DNA from: Liolophura sinensis
Lineage: Eukaryota; Mollusca; Polyplacophora; Chitonida; Chitonidae
NCBI RefSeq assembly: GCF_032854445.1
Contig: NC_088304.1
Coordinates: 4,030,001 to 4,094,000 of the forward strand
Direction: 5' to 3'
Length of the DNA stretch: 64,000 nt
Shown: positions 43,321 through 54,886 of the stretch, piece by piece
Layout: each line of letters starts with the position of its first letter
Numbering within the stretch: position 1 is the first letter of the stretch
The notes under the pieces: generated by a model
Databases searched by the model: none
Told to the model about the DNA's origin: nothing
What the model saw: only the letters and a program-made list of their open reading frames with translations
Translations under genes and position numbers: made by a program

Positions 43321-46184
43321 GTAAGGGTACTTTCAAAATCTTTTTTGCAGACAGTTGAATACAGAACAAAGAAATGAGAAACCAGACTTCTTATATCTAG
43401 ATTGCAAAGATCTGTGACAGTGGACCCAGGTGTTCTTCAGATGTAGTATAAAGCCAGTTAGTATTGGAAGTGGCTACTAGATCTGTCTGTGTTGAGACTG
43501 GAAAATAAAGTAGATCGTATCAAGTTTGGTATGTAGAGACCTCGTCAGCATTTTGAACTAGATCAGTTTCAGTTCAGACAGTATGCCATGAGACTGCAAC
43601 TTATTAATGTAGACAGGATTATACGAGTACTGATATTAATTTTTGATATTTATAACACTTTGTGTCTGAAAAAGAAATATTATAATTTGAACTTCAGTGT
43701 AAATAGCATGTTTTGTGTTGGAAAAGTCCCTGTGTAGATTGTTAGTATTATGTTCATGTCCAGCTTACCAGAAGTATGATATCATATGATAGGCCGGAGT
43801 TGTTGCAACACAAATTAATTCAATAAGTATTTCCTGTTTTAAAGGTAATTTATTTTTAAGTTATAATAACATGGGTTTTTCTTGCACAATTGAAGCATTA
43901 ATATGCATGTACATGGTATATTTATGTTCAGCATTGTCTCAAAAATTAAAGATTTACATAAGGTTAAGTCTTTCTACTGCTGCATGTGTGTTTATGGAAA
44001 TCAGACTAAAATCTGTTGGAAAGTCGCACTAAACAGAATACTGGTACCTCACAAATTCTTTTGATCTCAGAAAATGTGGGAGAAAGAGACCAGTTTAGAT
44101 TGTGTGAAAATGTTTGGGAAATGATTTTATGTAAGGATTAGTTTGTGTCAATAAAGATGCAAGCTTCATAAAACTCTGCGGATTATTTCTCTAAACCCTG
44201 CTGTTCTCTTTAAATGTTTCAAAATATTGGTTTTGAATTAATATTGGTTGTAAAGGTGGTTGAAGAGTGTGAAGAAGTAGGGTAGTGTTGTGCCATTGTA
44301 ATATTTAATGTTGTTTGTTTGACATTTATCTTCTCCTCTCTTTTTTTTTCCTTTTTTGTTACTGATGCTTTTTCTATGTCATGTATGTAACACAATCAAA
44401 CTTCCTGATTGCCTTCAGCACAAATGCCTGCTAATACATGCAGGCAACATTATACGTAGCTTGATTATGCTGTGATATCAGATTATGTGCTATGTACATT
44501 CTTTGATTGCAATATAGTTCTATGTTATGATCACCTGTGACTGTGGAGGGTGCTTGTTTGAGGATATTTTTGGTGTGTGTTTGTTGCAGATATTGAATCG
44601 TAAAACATTTTAACAGTTTGGGCACTGGCAACATTTTAATACTTTGAAATGATGAATGTTTTTATTTGGTTAGAACACATCTGTTCTATAGATTACTGCA
44701 GCGCAGGGTGTGGTACATAATTACAGCTGTTAAAATATTGATATGATCAACTGTAAAAAAAAAATGCAGCAATTATTTTTAGCCATTATAATTCACTTGT
44801 TCACTTTTATATTTCTGTTGGAGAAGTCTTGTAACTTACATGTGGTCATGATAGGCTGCTGAATAGATCTTTATGACATGGATTTTTATTAATGCATTTA
44901 ATTTGCAGAGGAAAATCCTTTCCAATGTACAAAATGACTTTCTGAGTGCAGTTTGCTTTGGTCTCTTGAGTGTCATTTTATCACTTTTTTTCATGTGATA
45001 AGCTGTGTTTTTTTTTAGCAGAATAAAAAGGAAACACAATATCACATAGGTCTCCACACTAGCTGCTCCATTTCATGTGATTGGTGGTCTTTATTTTATT
45101 CACCCCACTTACTACAGTTCACCATTTTTCAAGAAACAGGTAATGCATTAGAAGAGTATTGTACTCATTGACATTTATATAATCCCCTCCCCTCAGCCCC
45201 TTGTACACCCTACCCCCACCCAGGCCCTTATACCCACCCACCCACCCCTGCTCAGCCCCTTATACACGCACCCCCCCCCCCATCAAGCCAGAAGAAAAAA
45301 AAGAAAGAAAACTAGTTAACCCTGGCATAAGCCTTGAATGATTAAAGTAAAAGAAAGCTAAAATATGAAGTAAGATTCATTGTACAGACAACTGAAAACT
45401 ATGCATAAAATACTTTCATTTATTTTTTTCAGATTTTTTAAAGAGTGTTGAAAGGCATTCAAATATTTGAATACTATGGCGGGCTTTGTAAGCCATACTG
45501 ATGATATCTAGGAACTCTGACATCACATCACCTTTTTTTCTTGATGTTCACCAAAAGAAAGGAATTTTTGGGAACATTGCTTCAGTAATCTTTTACTTAT
45601 AGATAAAAAGAGTTATTCCAAGCTTCAGTGTTGTAGGTGGAGAAACTTCCTGTGACGTTAGAGTTTCTAAACCCTGATAGTATGGTCCATAAAGCCCTGT
45701 AGAATTAAAATGTTTAAAGACCTTTTCACAAAAATCTAAAAAATAAATGAAAGTATATTTATGCATAGTTTCAAGTGGTCTGTTTAGTGACGAATACTGC
45801 AATTTTTAGAGGTCTTTTCCTTTAAGGTCCTAGTTGTACCACATACATGTAGGTAATGATTTCTCACGCTTTTATCATAGTCTCTTAGATATTTAATTCC
45901 ACCATGATGTTATATTGTTGCATAATGAAATGTGATATTGTAATTGCGCTTTGTAATTGCGCTTTGTAATATATATATATATATTTAGTTTTGTTTGCTA
46001 ATATTTTTCAGTGCTTTGTCAAATACACTGCCTTAATCCGTAAACACTGTTGTCCTTAGTGTTGTTATTCCTCCACAAATATCTAGTCAAATGCGTAGCA
46101 TTAAGCCGTCCACAAATTTCATGTGGCTGTTGAAGTGGTTTACTATAGGCCTACTTGAAGTTCACTGAAGGAGTCAGTCGTGGC
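43321..46184. other. Gene-free DNA with a C-rich tract
   Basis: No gene recognised. Positions 45183-45290 are strongly C-rich on the plus strand (CCCTACCCCCACCCAGG, CACCCACCCACCCC, a C run near 45275). CAATAAAGATGC near 44150 is a possible distal poly(A) signal. A (TA)n run lies at about 45970. Confidence 0.4.
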
Positions 46185-46850
46185 CACACAGGTAAGGTCA
46201 GCTTGCCTTTAATGGCTAGGTCATCAGAGATGTGAGTTCAATCCCCAGGATCGTCGTCATATGACTGAAAAATTGTTGAGTACGACGTTAAACCCCAAGC
46301 ACTCACTCACTCACTCAATCCCCAGGATGCGGGTTCAGTCCCTGGGATGCGTGTTCAATCCCCAAGATGTGAGTTCAAACCAGGGATGAGAGTTCAATCC
46401 CTGGGGTATGAGTTCAATCACTGAGGTGCGAGTTCAATCTCTGAGGTGCATGTTCAAGCCCTGAAGTTTGAGTTCAATCTCTGAGGTGCAAGTTCAATCC
46501 CTGGGGTATGAGTTCAATCACTGAGTTCAATCACTGAGGTGCGAGTTCAATCTCTGAGGTGCAAGTTCAAGCCCTGAGGTTGGAGTTCAATCCCTGAGGT
46601 GCGAGTTCAATCTCTGAGGTTTGAGTTCAATCCCTGGGGTATGAGTTCAATCACTGAGGTGCGAGTTCAATCACTGAGGTGCGAGTTCAATCTCTGAGGT
46701 GCAAGTTCAATCCCAGGGAAGCCACCAATATGTCACCTGCGGAAAAGTTCATCAGTAACATGCTAAAAGATTGGTGATTTACCACCATTGTAAAAGTGAA
46801 ATAGTCTTGAGTACAGCTTTAAATACCAAACAAGTAAAATAAAAAATATA
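46185..46850 (+). mobile_element. SINE (family 3) interrupted by a B-box tandem array
   Basis: The left part is a tRNA-headed SINE: GGTAAGGTCAGCTTGCC, B-box region TGTGAGTTCAATCCCCAGGA, tail ATTGTTGAGTACGACGTTAA and CCCAAGCACTCACTCACTCA. After the array (46311-46725) comes another SINE-like 3' end: CCATTGTAAAAGTGAAATAG, CTTGAGTACAGCTTTAAATA, CCAAACAAG. Confidence 0.75.
46311..46725 (+). repeat. About 20-bp tandem array made of Pol III B-box-like units
   Basis: About 20 units of the type CTGAGGTGCGAGTTCAATCT. Each contains GAGTTCAATC or GGTTCAGTC, resembling the Pol III B-box (GGTTCRANTCC). The units match the B-box stretch of the adjoining SINE (GATGTGAGTTCAATCCCCAG), so the array most likely arose from it. 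Confidence 0.85.
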
Positions 46851-47104
46851 TATAAATATGATGTATGATGTCATGGTGACTTCACCATGACACAAGATTA
46901 CTGACACCACACCAGAGCCAGTGGAAAAAAGAGTGCCTCTGCTTCATTCATGTCAAGGCACCCCAAGTTAACAAGTACCAAGACCTCCAGAGGGAGAAAG
47001 ATAGGACAGCCTTTTGGTCAATGATCCTACGTACAAAAACCTTGAAAAATAGAGTTGTTTTGAACCTGGTTTATCATGATGCTGAGTATTCAGGAAGTCA
47101 TGCA
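46851..47104. other. Gene-free DNA
   Basis: Nothing recognised. Confidence 0.4.
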
Positions 47105-47350
47105 CAATGTTGTCAAACGGTCAAAATTTCCAGGTCACTGTACAATGTTGACCTTTTAATTTCTTAGTCACTTTATAATGTTAACCTCTTGTTTCTAGGT
47201 CACTTTTTAATGTTGACCTTTCATTTCCATCTCACTTTACAATGTTGACCTTTCATTTCCATCTCACTTTGTAATGTTGACCTTTAATTCCCAGTTCACC
47301 TTATAAAATTAACCTTTCATTTTCAGGTCACTTTATACTGTTGGCCTTTG
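47105..47350. repeat. About 38-bp tandem repeat, 6-7 copies
   Basis: Units of the type GGTCACTTTATAATGTTGAC CTTTCATTTCCATCT, with considerable divergence. Confidence 0.8.
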
Positions 47351-47549
47351 ACATGTGTGACAGAAGGAGGACTCCTAAAATTATATCATCTTTAAACACA
47401 AATCTGAAGAGTGCAAAAGTGCAAACTTTTAGTAACAATATTAATGATATATCCTTCAACAAAATCAAGGAAAAAAACACCTAAAGGGAAACACTCATAG
47501 AGAAGAAACAAGAAAACAAATGGAATTTTTGATACTTTAATAGCAAATA

Positions 47550-47791
47550 ATTTTAACACAACATGCTTTGTTCCTTAATAGGAAATGAAATAGTGTATAT
47601 ATGTGGACATAGGCATAGTTAGGAGGTTTGTCCTTTATGCAACAAGACACGAAAGCCACAACTACTGGCTACTTTCAACACAACATGTTTTATACCTTAA
47701 TAGCAAATGAAATAATGTATATATGTGGACATAACTATATTTAGGAGGTTTGTCCTTTATGCAACAAGACCTGAAAGTCACAACTACTGGC
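47550..47791. repeat. Two-copy 122-bp direct repeat
   Basis: ACACAACATG at 47556 and 47678 starts two copies that share TATATATGTGGACATA and AGGAGGTTTGTCCTTTATGC, then ACAACTACTGG. Confidence 0.85.
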
Positions 47792-50294
47792 ACTGAGATG
47801 AACATGAAGTAAACTTGCATGTGACACTAACTTTGGGGGCCACAGTCTCCTTTCAATGTAAGCACCTAATGTAAAAACAATACCTTTGGTAGACAATACT
47901 AGTAAGGCTACATTTTACATCTTTAACCTTCATTACACATAAATGTTTAAAAGCATTCCAATTAAATTCCCATACACATGAATGTGTTCACGTTCACATT
48001 TCAATTTAATATACATAAATGGACTCTCGTCTGTATTTGAATTTAAATGACGTGAATGTATTCTAGTCTATATTTTTAAATTAATTCACCTAAATGAATG
48101 TAAGTTTGTGTTTCAACACACCCTATCATCAGTGTCACAGTAGGGAAGCCGCATGAGTGCGAGCATACATTTCCTGTTGTTACATGAACTGTGACATATT
48201 AACTACTGTTTAGTGCAGGTCCACACCAGCATCCATGCTGAAGTATGTCGTATGTATGAACACGTACGTTTGGGGTTTAACGTCATACTTAACAATGTTG
48301 CAGTCATATGATGATCACCCATCCTAAAGGTTCTGGGTCACAAGATCACCACTCATGCCACTAGCACATCACCAGTCCGCTTGTATAAGGATTCCAGTAT
48401 TCCATTACCCCTCCTCTCACATTCACCTACTGAGGAAGTGAAACTATTGATGCCATTTGTGGGTATGGTAGCCAGTTAATAGGATCTTTTCTTTGACAAA
48501 GTAACAACATTTTTCAAAAGTCAAAGCACAGGTTTGCTATTACATGGGTAACTACAGAGCAGCCTGGCCTTGACAACTAATGCCACACAATTAGTAAAAC
48601 TCTTTATTGCAAGCTCTACTGTACTTCATATTTTCAATTCATGTAATTTCTTATAGCTTTTAAATGAGAATCTGAGAAAACAAGCATTCACTGTGGTCAA
48701 AGAATAGGTTAATTATCTCTCGGCTCTGATTCCAACAAACAACTTTAATAATAAAATGTTTCCTTACTTACAGAATAAGAAACTTTAACAACAATCATGG
48801 TAAATAATACTGATGTAAGCTCAAAAAGCAGTAAAAATGTGACAAAATGTTGAAAAGAAAGTGATTTTTCCAATGTTTTCAGCACAGTAGGCCTATCTGT
48901 AATAGTGGGGACCATTTTGTCTTCAATAAAAATTCAGGTCCAAGCTAAAAAAAGCACTTTTATGATAAACAACCCTGCACTCTGCATATATATCATAGGA
49001 AAGAGTGAGTGTCTGCTCAGCTTGGACCTGAATCAACTTACACAGAAAAAGTTATAAAATGTGGAGATTTTATTTTGCAAGTTTGGTGCATGATATATCA
49101 TTCAAATATATTGGATTAAAGAAGATCAACATGAGTAAGAATAGGTTGGGCTACAATAAGGCCCTAAAGAGAAGCATACAATTCACTCAATGTTAACTAA
49201 AGTTTTAAATTAAAATCTGGAAATACTTTAGAACTATAACAGAATGCGGACACGACCAGGATAATTTCGTTCAGCTTACATGAAGGACATGCCCCAAAAT
49301 ATTACATAGTAGAATATGTCAACGTGTCAATACTATAAAATTGATTACTGCTATGTGTACAAACTCAGTGATTACTTATACACGAATGATATATATATAT
49401 GTATGTATATGGGGGTGGAAAACTTATTAAAACTGAATAAAACAGACACAAAATGATACTTAAAAGTGGATAAACTAGATGAGAAAAATCTGAATCTCAA
49501 AGCTGGTAATAGGATCTCACTCTTTGGCATCTAGAGTCCTAAAATAACAAATAAATATTTGACAAAGAGAAAAAACATAAAGTAGCTGCTATTTGTTCAA
49601 CAATCTGATGAACACATCGTCCATGTTGATTAAACAATTTTCATTGTTTTTTCTGTCATTATTTGTCTTTATTTTGTTCCAGTCTGTGTTATAAACACAA
49701 GTGCATGTACATAAAGGTAAAATAAAATGTTTGACAGACCACAAGAAAATGGACTCCTTTTAATGCCCCAAATTTCCAAAAACAACAAGGGTTGAACTGT
49801 TATGAATGAATAACATCTTTAAAATATAAGGATGGATGTAAATTACAAAGCTCATGCTCAACAGTCATGTAAAAAATCCTGTTGAATCACCCTGCAACAG
49901 ACAACAACAACACAGACATTTTTCCCTTCTTTTTCACGGTATGCATGGAAAGGACCGGTCATAAGTTCAGAAAGAAACAAAAATGACAACATACATCTAT
50001 GAATTGGTTACCTTAGCAACAATATTTAGCACAAGCACAAAAAGAATACCCGGTTACGTATTGACAAGAATACAGAACCATTCAATGTTTGTTCGTTTCA
50101 TTGTCATTTGTGGTTATATCATAGTTTTTTTTTAAATAAAATCAATGTCTTTAGATCAGGCTATGGACACAACACCAGCTCATTAATCAGAAACACTTAA
50201 CTTGTCATGTTAGACTTGTAACCCATTTTTCTGCACCACTGGAACAGACACATCTGTCCTGTACTCTCAAACATATTTCCCTGACCTGCATTTC
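47792..50294. other. Gene-free DNA with one SINE
   Basis: Apart from the reverse family-3 SINE near 48250, no gene or repeat was recognised. Confidence 0.4.
48250..48400 (-). mobile_element. SINE family 3, diverged
   Basis: Reverse orientation: TTTGGGGTTTAACGTCATAC, TTAACAATGTTGCAGTCATA; the complement matches the TACGACGTTAAACCCCAA tail at 46280. The 5' part is degenerate. Confidence 0.6.
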
Positions 50295-51463
50295 TGTCAC
50301 ATCACACCTTGCCCAATATGAGGATTACAGACACCATACATCTGCATATCCTATCACTGATGCCTTGTTCAATACAAGGATTATTGACGCCATACATCTG
50401 CATATCCTATCACTGACGCCTTGCCCAATATGAGGATTACAGACACCATATATCTGCATATCCTATCACTGGCGCCTTTGCCCAATATGAGGATTACTGA
50501 CACCATATATCTGCATATCCTATCACTGACGCCTTGCCCAATATGAGGATTACAGACGCCATACATCTGCATATCCCATCACTGAAGCCTTGCCCAATAT
50601 GAGGATTACAGACACCATATATCTGCATATCCTATCACTGACGCCTTGCCCAATATGAGGATTACAGACACCATATATCTGCATATCCTATCACTGACGC
50701 CTTGCCCAATATGAGGATTATTGACGCCATATATCTGCATATCCTATCACTGACGCCTTGCCCAATATAAGGATCACAGACACCATATATCTGCATATCC
50801 TATCACTGACGCCTTGCCCAATATGAGGATTACAGACACCATATATCTGCATATCCTATCACTGACGCCTTGCCCAATATGAGGATTACTGACACCATAC
50901 ATCTGCATATCCTATCACCGATGCTTGTTCAATACAGGATTATTGACGCCATATATCTGCATATCCTATCACTGATGCCTTGTTCAATACAAGGATTATT
51001 GACGCCATATATCTGCATATCCTATCACTTGATGCCTTGTTCAATACGAGGATTATTGACGCCATACCATCTGCATATCCTATCACTGACACCTTGCTCA
51101 GCATGAGGATTACTGACACCATATATCTGCATATCCTATCACTGACGCCTTGCCCAATATGAGGATTACTGACACCATACATCTGCATATCCTATCACTG
51201 AAGCCTTGCCCAATATGAGGATTACTGCACCATATATCTGCATATCCTATCACTGACGCCTTGCTCAGCATGAGGATTACAGACACCATATATCTGCAAT
51301 ATCCTATCACTGACGCCTTGCCCAATATGAGGATTACTGACACCATACATCTGCATATCCTATTACGAAGCCTTGCCCAATATGAGGATTACTGACACCA
51401 TATATCTGCATATCCTATCACTGACGCCTTGCTCAGCATGAGGATTACTGACACCATATATCT
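50295..51463. repeat. 56-bp minisatellite, about 20 copies
   Basis: The unit reads TTGCCCAATATGAGGATTAC then AGACACCATATATCTGCATA and TCCTATCACTGACGCC. Anchors at 50315, 50371 and 50427 give 56 bp. A variant with TTGTTCAATACAAGG occurs in a few units. Confidence 0.95.
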
Positions 51464-51869
51464 AATAATACGTGGTTATAATATCTTATAATTATGTATG
51501 GTCTCACATATTTCAGGCAATCATATCATTACTCTGCACCATTGTATGGCTACATCTTCAGGTGTGGTCTTCTAGGACACGATTCTGGCGTATCATGTGG
51601 CAACAATTTTTTTTTCTTGCAGCACTGGATGGCCACATATTGCCAATGCACTACTTCTTCAGGAATGATTTCTGCTGCACTGAACTGCCAAAGATACTAC
51701 TGTAGTGTCTGTATATGTCTATACATACCTCTGCAGTATATGCAACTCAGCCAACAATGAATAAATGTGAAAGTTATATAATCCACCTATCCATTTTGTT
51801 CAGTTTATAAGTCTTCATCCTTTCCTGTTTATCAAGCCTTCCAATCATATAAATATGTCCTCAATTCCT
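51464..51869. other. Short gene-free spacer between arrays
   Basis: No gene recognised; overlapping 77-88 codon frames have no domain. Confidence 0.4.
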
Positions 51870-52480
51870 GAGATAGTCTACACTTTCCACAACAAAGGTG
51901 AGAGATAGTCTACACTTTCCACAACAAAGGTGAGAGATAGTCTACACTTTCCACTACATAGGGTGAGAGATAGTCTACACTTTCCACAACAAAGGTGAGA
52001 GATAGTCTACACTTTCCACAACAAAGGTGAGAGATAGTCTACACTTACCACAACAAAGGTGAGAGATAGTCTACACTTTCCACAACATAGGTGAGAGATA
52101 GTCTACACTTTCCACAACAAAGGTGAGAGATAGTCTACACTTTCCACTACATAGGTGAGAGATAGTCTACACTTTCCACAACAAAGGTGAGAGATAGTCT
52201 ACACTTACCACAACAAAGGTGAGAGATAGTCTACACTTTCCACAACATAGGTGAGAGATAGTCTACACTTTCCACAACAAAGGTGAGAGATAGTCTACAC
52301 TTTCCACTACATAGGTGAGAGATAGTCTACACATTCCACAACAAAGGTGAGAGATAGTCTACATTACCACAACAAAGATGAGAGATAGTCTACACTTCCC
52401 ACAACATAGGTGAGAGATAGTCTACACTTTCCACAACATAGGTGAGAGATAGTCTACACTTTTCCACAACAAAGGTGATT
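51870..52480. repeat. 32-bp minisatellite, about 19 copies
   Basis: The unit is AGATAGTCTACACTTTCCAC followed by AACAAAGGTGAG, with starts at 51871, 51903 and 51935. Variants ACTACATAGG and ACTTACCAC recur in a fixed order, suggesting blockwise growth. Confidence 0.95.
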
Positions 52481-53756
52481 TTCAAGTTTTATTATATTTT
52501 TATACCCTTTGCCGACATTGAACAATGATATACAGTAGTATCTCTGCCTGTAAAACACCACTTGAAATTAGTATGGCATTATGATGACATGTTAATCTAA
52601 TTCAATTAAGATAAAATCTCCTACAAACCGACCACCTCACTTGCATGACCAGTGTATTCTCTGACGTTTGGTGACATTTGGTGACACTTGGTGACACTTG
52701 GTGATGTAAGCCAGGAGAATGCACCACATCACTACTAACAAATTTATTCAACTACGATTGGTACTTCAACAGAAAAGGATACTCCCATGAGAGTTGACTG
52801 CCAGCAGGATTTTAATTAGATTAGAGGGAACGCTTTTCTGCTACCTGGTATCTTTAATATGAATACATGCTTGGCATTATCATTTATTTTACGCGTACAT
52901 CGCTACTATGATAAAAAGTGCAAGAACAACAATATATTTAATTCCAAGCTCTTTGTTATATAGAGCTTTAACTATACAAGCTTACTATATTTATTTTAAA
53001 TGCAGAGTGTGTCCAGCTTCCTATCACTGGACTCAACTTCCTATCATCTTGTCTGTAGTCTCAATGGAAAGTCCATCATCAAAATTTGTATACAAATAAG
53101 AGTGACAACTTTACAGCAGTGTCTTTAAAAAACAGAATTAAGGAGAAAAATTCTGACTGACAAATTGTCTGATCAATTGAATGGAGAGAATTCATTCTAC
53201 ATCAGCATACTGAGAGTAACTCAAAACGCCAACTAAAAAAAAATTCCTTGTAGATATTTTACAGTCTGGATGCAAATTTAAGTTTGTGTTAAAAATAAAT
53301 TTATTTACATCCTGTCTTTGTACAAAGTGTCTTCTTTCAATAAATACTAAATAGTGGCTCTTTACTCACAAACTCTTTTTTTACCTTCAACATGTTCACT
53401 CAAAACCTCAGTACTGTCATTCTGAGTAAAACCTAGGTATTATTTGTCTACCATTATGTGTCAACAAACTCAACAGTCTCAAATACATGTACAAATATTA
53501 CAAAGCTCAGTTTGGGGGGTTCGGATGAACATACAAAATTGAAAATGACCATGAAAGAAGTTTCTAAGTAAACACATCATAGGGGTGATACTTAAAGATG
53601 ATTTTCAAAGTCTGCAGTACTTTTGAATTGCACAGCCCTGTTCACCAGTTTTTGATAAAAAAAAAAAAAAGAGAGAGAGAAAAAAAGGAAAAAAAATGAA
53701 AATTGTCTAAATATGTCTATTAAAATGATAACATTTCAAAAAACGAGCCATCAGAC
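52481..53756. other. Gene-free DNA downstream of ANKFY1
   Basis: Probably includes the ANKFY1 3' UTR (minus strand). The palindromic AATAAATTTATT near 53297 offers a poly(A) signal. A four-copy TTGGTGACA(C/T) run lies at about 52668-52705. Confidence 0.4.
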
Positions 53757-53889
53757 TTAGAAAATGCCACAACGGTCAAAAACATCAAAACAAATGTCAC
53801 AAACACGGACAGGTTTGCTGAGGTTGAACTTGACAATGGGAATGTCTTTGGAGGAACATTTTGAGCAAAGAAGACGTCCACAGTGGCGG
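53757..53889 (-). CDS. ANKFY1: ANKFY1 last coding exon (FYVE, second half)
   Basis: Begins after TTCTTACAG and completes the Cys codon of the previous exon. It encodes RHCGRLLCSKCSSKDIPIV, then KFNLSKPVRVCDICFDVF, and ends at a TAA (53757-53759). It supplies four of the zinc-binding cysteines plus the basic RHCGR patch that contacts PI3P. Confidence 0.93.
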
Positions 53890-54853
53890 CTGTAAGAACA
53901 GAGATGATATTTATAAACATACCTATGATGATATCAATTTTAAGTATTTATATGTTTATGTTGATTTATGTTGTACTTATGAATATTTCAATTTATAAAG
54001 AAGATTTATTTCAGGTTGTGGGGAAAGGGCGGAGCCTTGAGGAAACCCACAGAATCTATGAGTGGAGGAACTGGGCAGAAACTTGAGGAAACCACAGAAT
54101 CTATGAGTGGAGGAAACTGGGCAGAAACTTGAGGAAACCACAGAATCTAAGCATCTACCTGACAAACCTCACATATATGAGTGGAGGAAACTGGACAGAG
54201 CCAGGAGGAAACCACAGAATCTAAGTATCTACCTGACAAACCTCACGTTTATGAATGGAGAAAACTGGACAGAGCCAGGAGGAAACTTTAGCACCTAATC
54301 ATGTACCTGACAAAACCTCACCATTTATGAGGGGGAGAAAACTATGCAGAGACTGAAGGAAACCACAGAATCTAGCCATGTACCTGACAAACCTTAAGAA
54401 AACTGGGCAGGCTCTGGACGAAACGATAGCACCTAAGCATGTACCTGACAAACCTCAAGTTCATGCGTGGAGGAAACAGGGAAAGGAGGTCTAGAGGAAA
54501 CCACAGCACCTGACAAACCTCAAGTATGGGGTACGCAAACTGTGTCCACCCCAAACATTGTTAATTAATCTGATCAAGCTGTAAATTTTTATAAGGTTCC
54601 ACTGTATTTGTTCACTAAAACCACTTCCGATTTCTCACTTTATCCACTATTTGGAAGCCATTCTTCCAATTATTTTAACATAAACATGTAAAACTTAACA
54701 GACTTGTCAAATTCAACTGACTGGGCGTTCAACAATGTACTCAACAATTTCACATTTATATGGCATCAAAAATTTCTCTCGTCGAATGAAAATAGAGCAA
54801 TCTATTTTATAAACTGTGTTCACATGGCGTAATTTGTCAAATGCTGAAAAATA

Positions 54854-54886
<33 letters not shown>

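Noticed and set aside
50381..51346. Frames with repeated ICRYMVSVILILGK
   Set aside because: Translation of the 56-bp satellite, seen on both strands.
51870..52480. CRISPR-like regular array
   Set aside because: Units follow each other without unique spacers and the genome is animal; it is a minisatellite.
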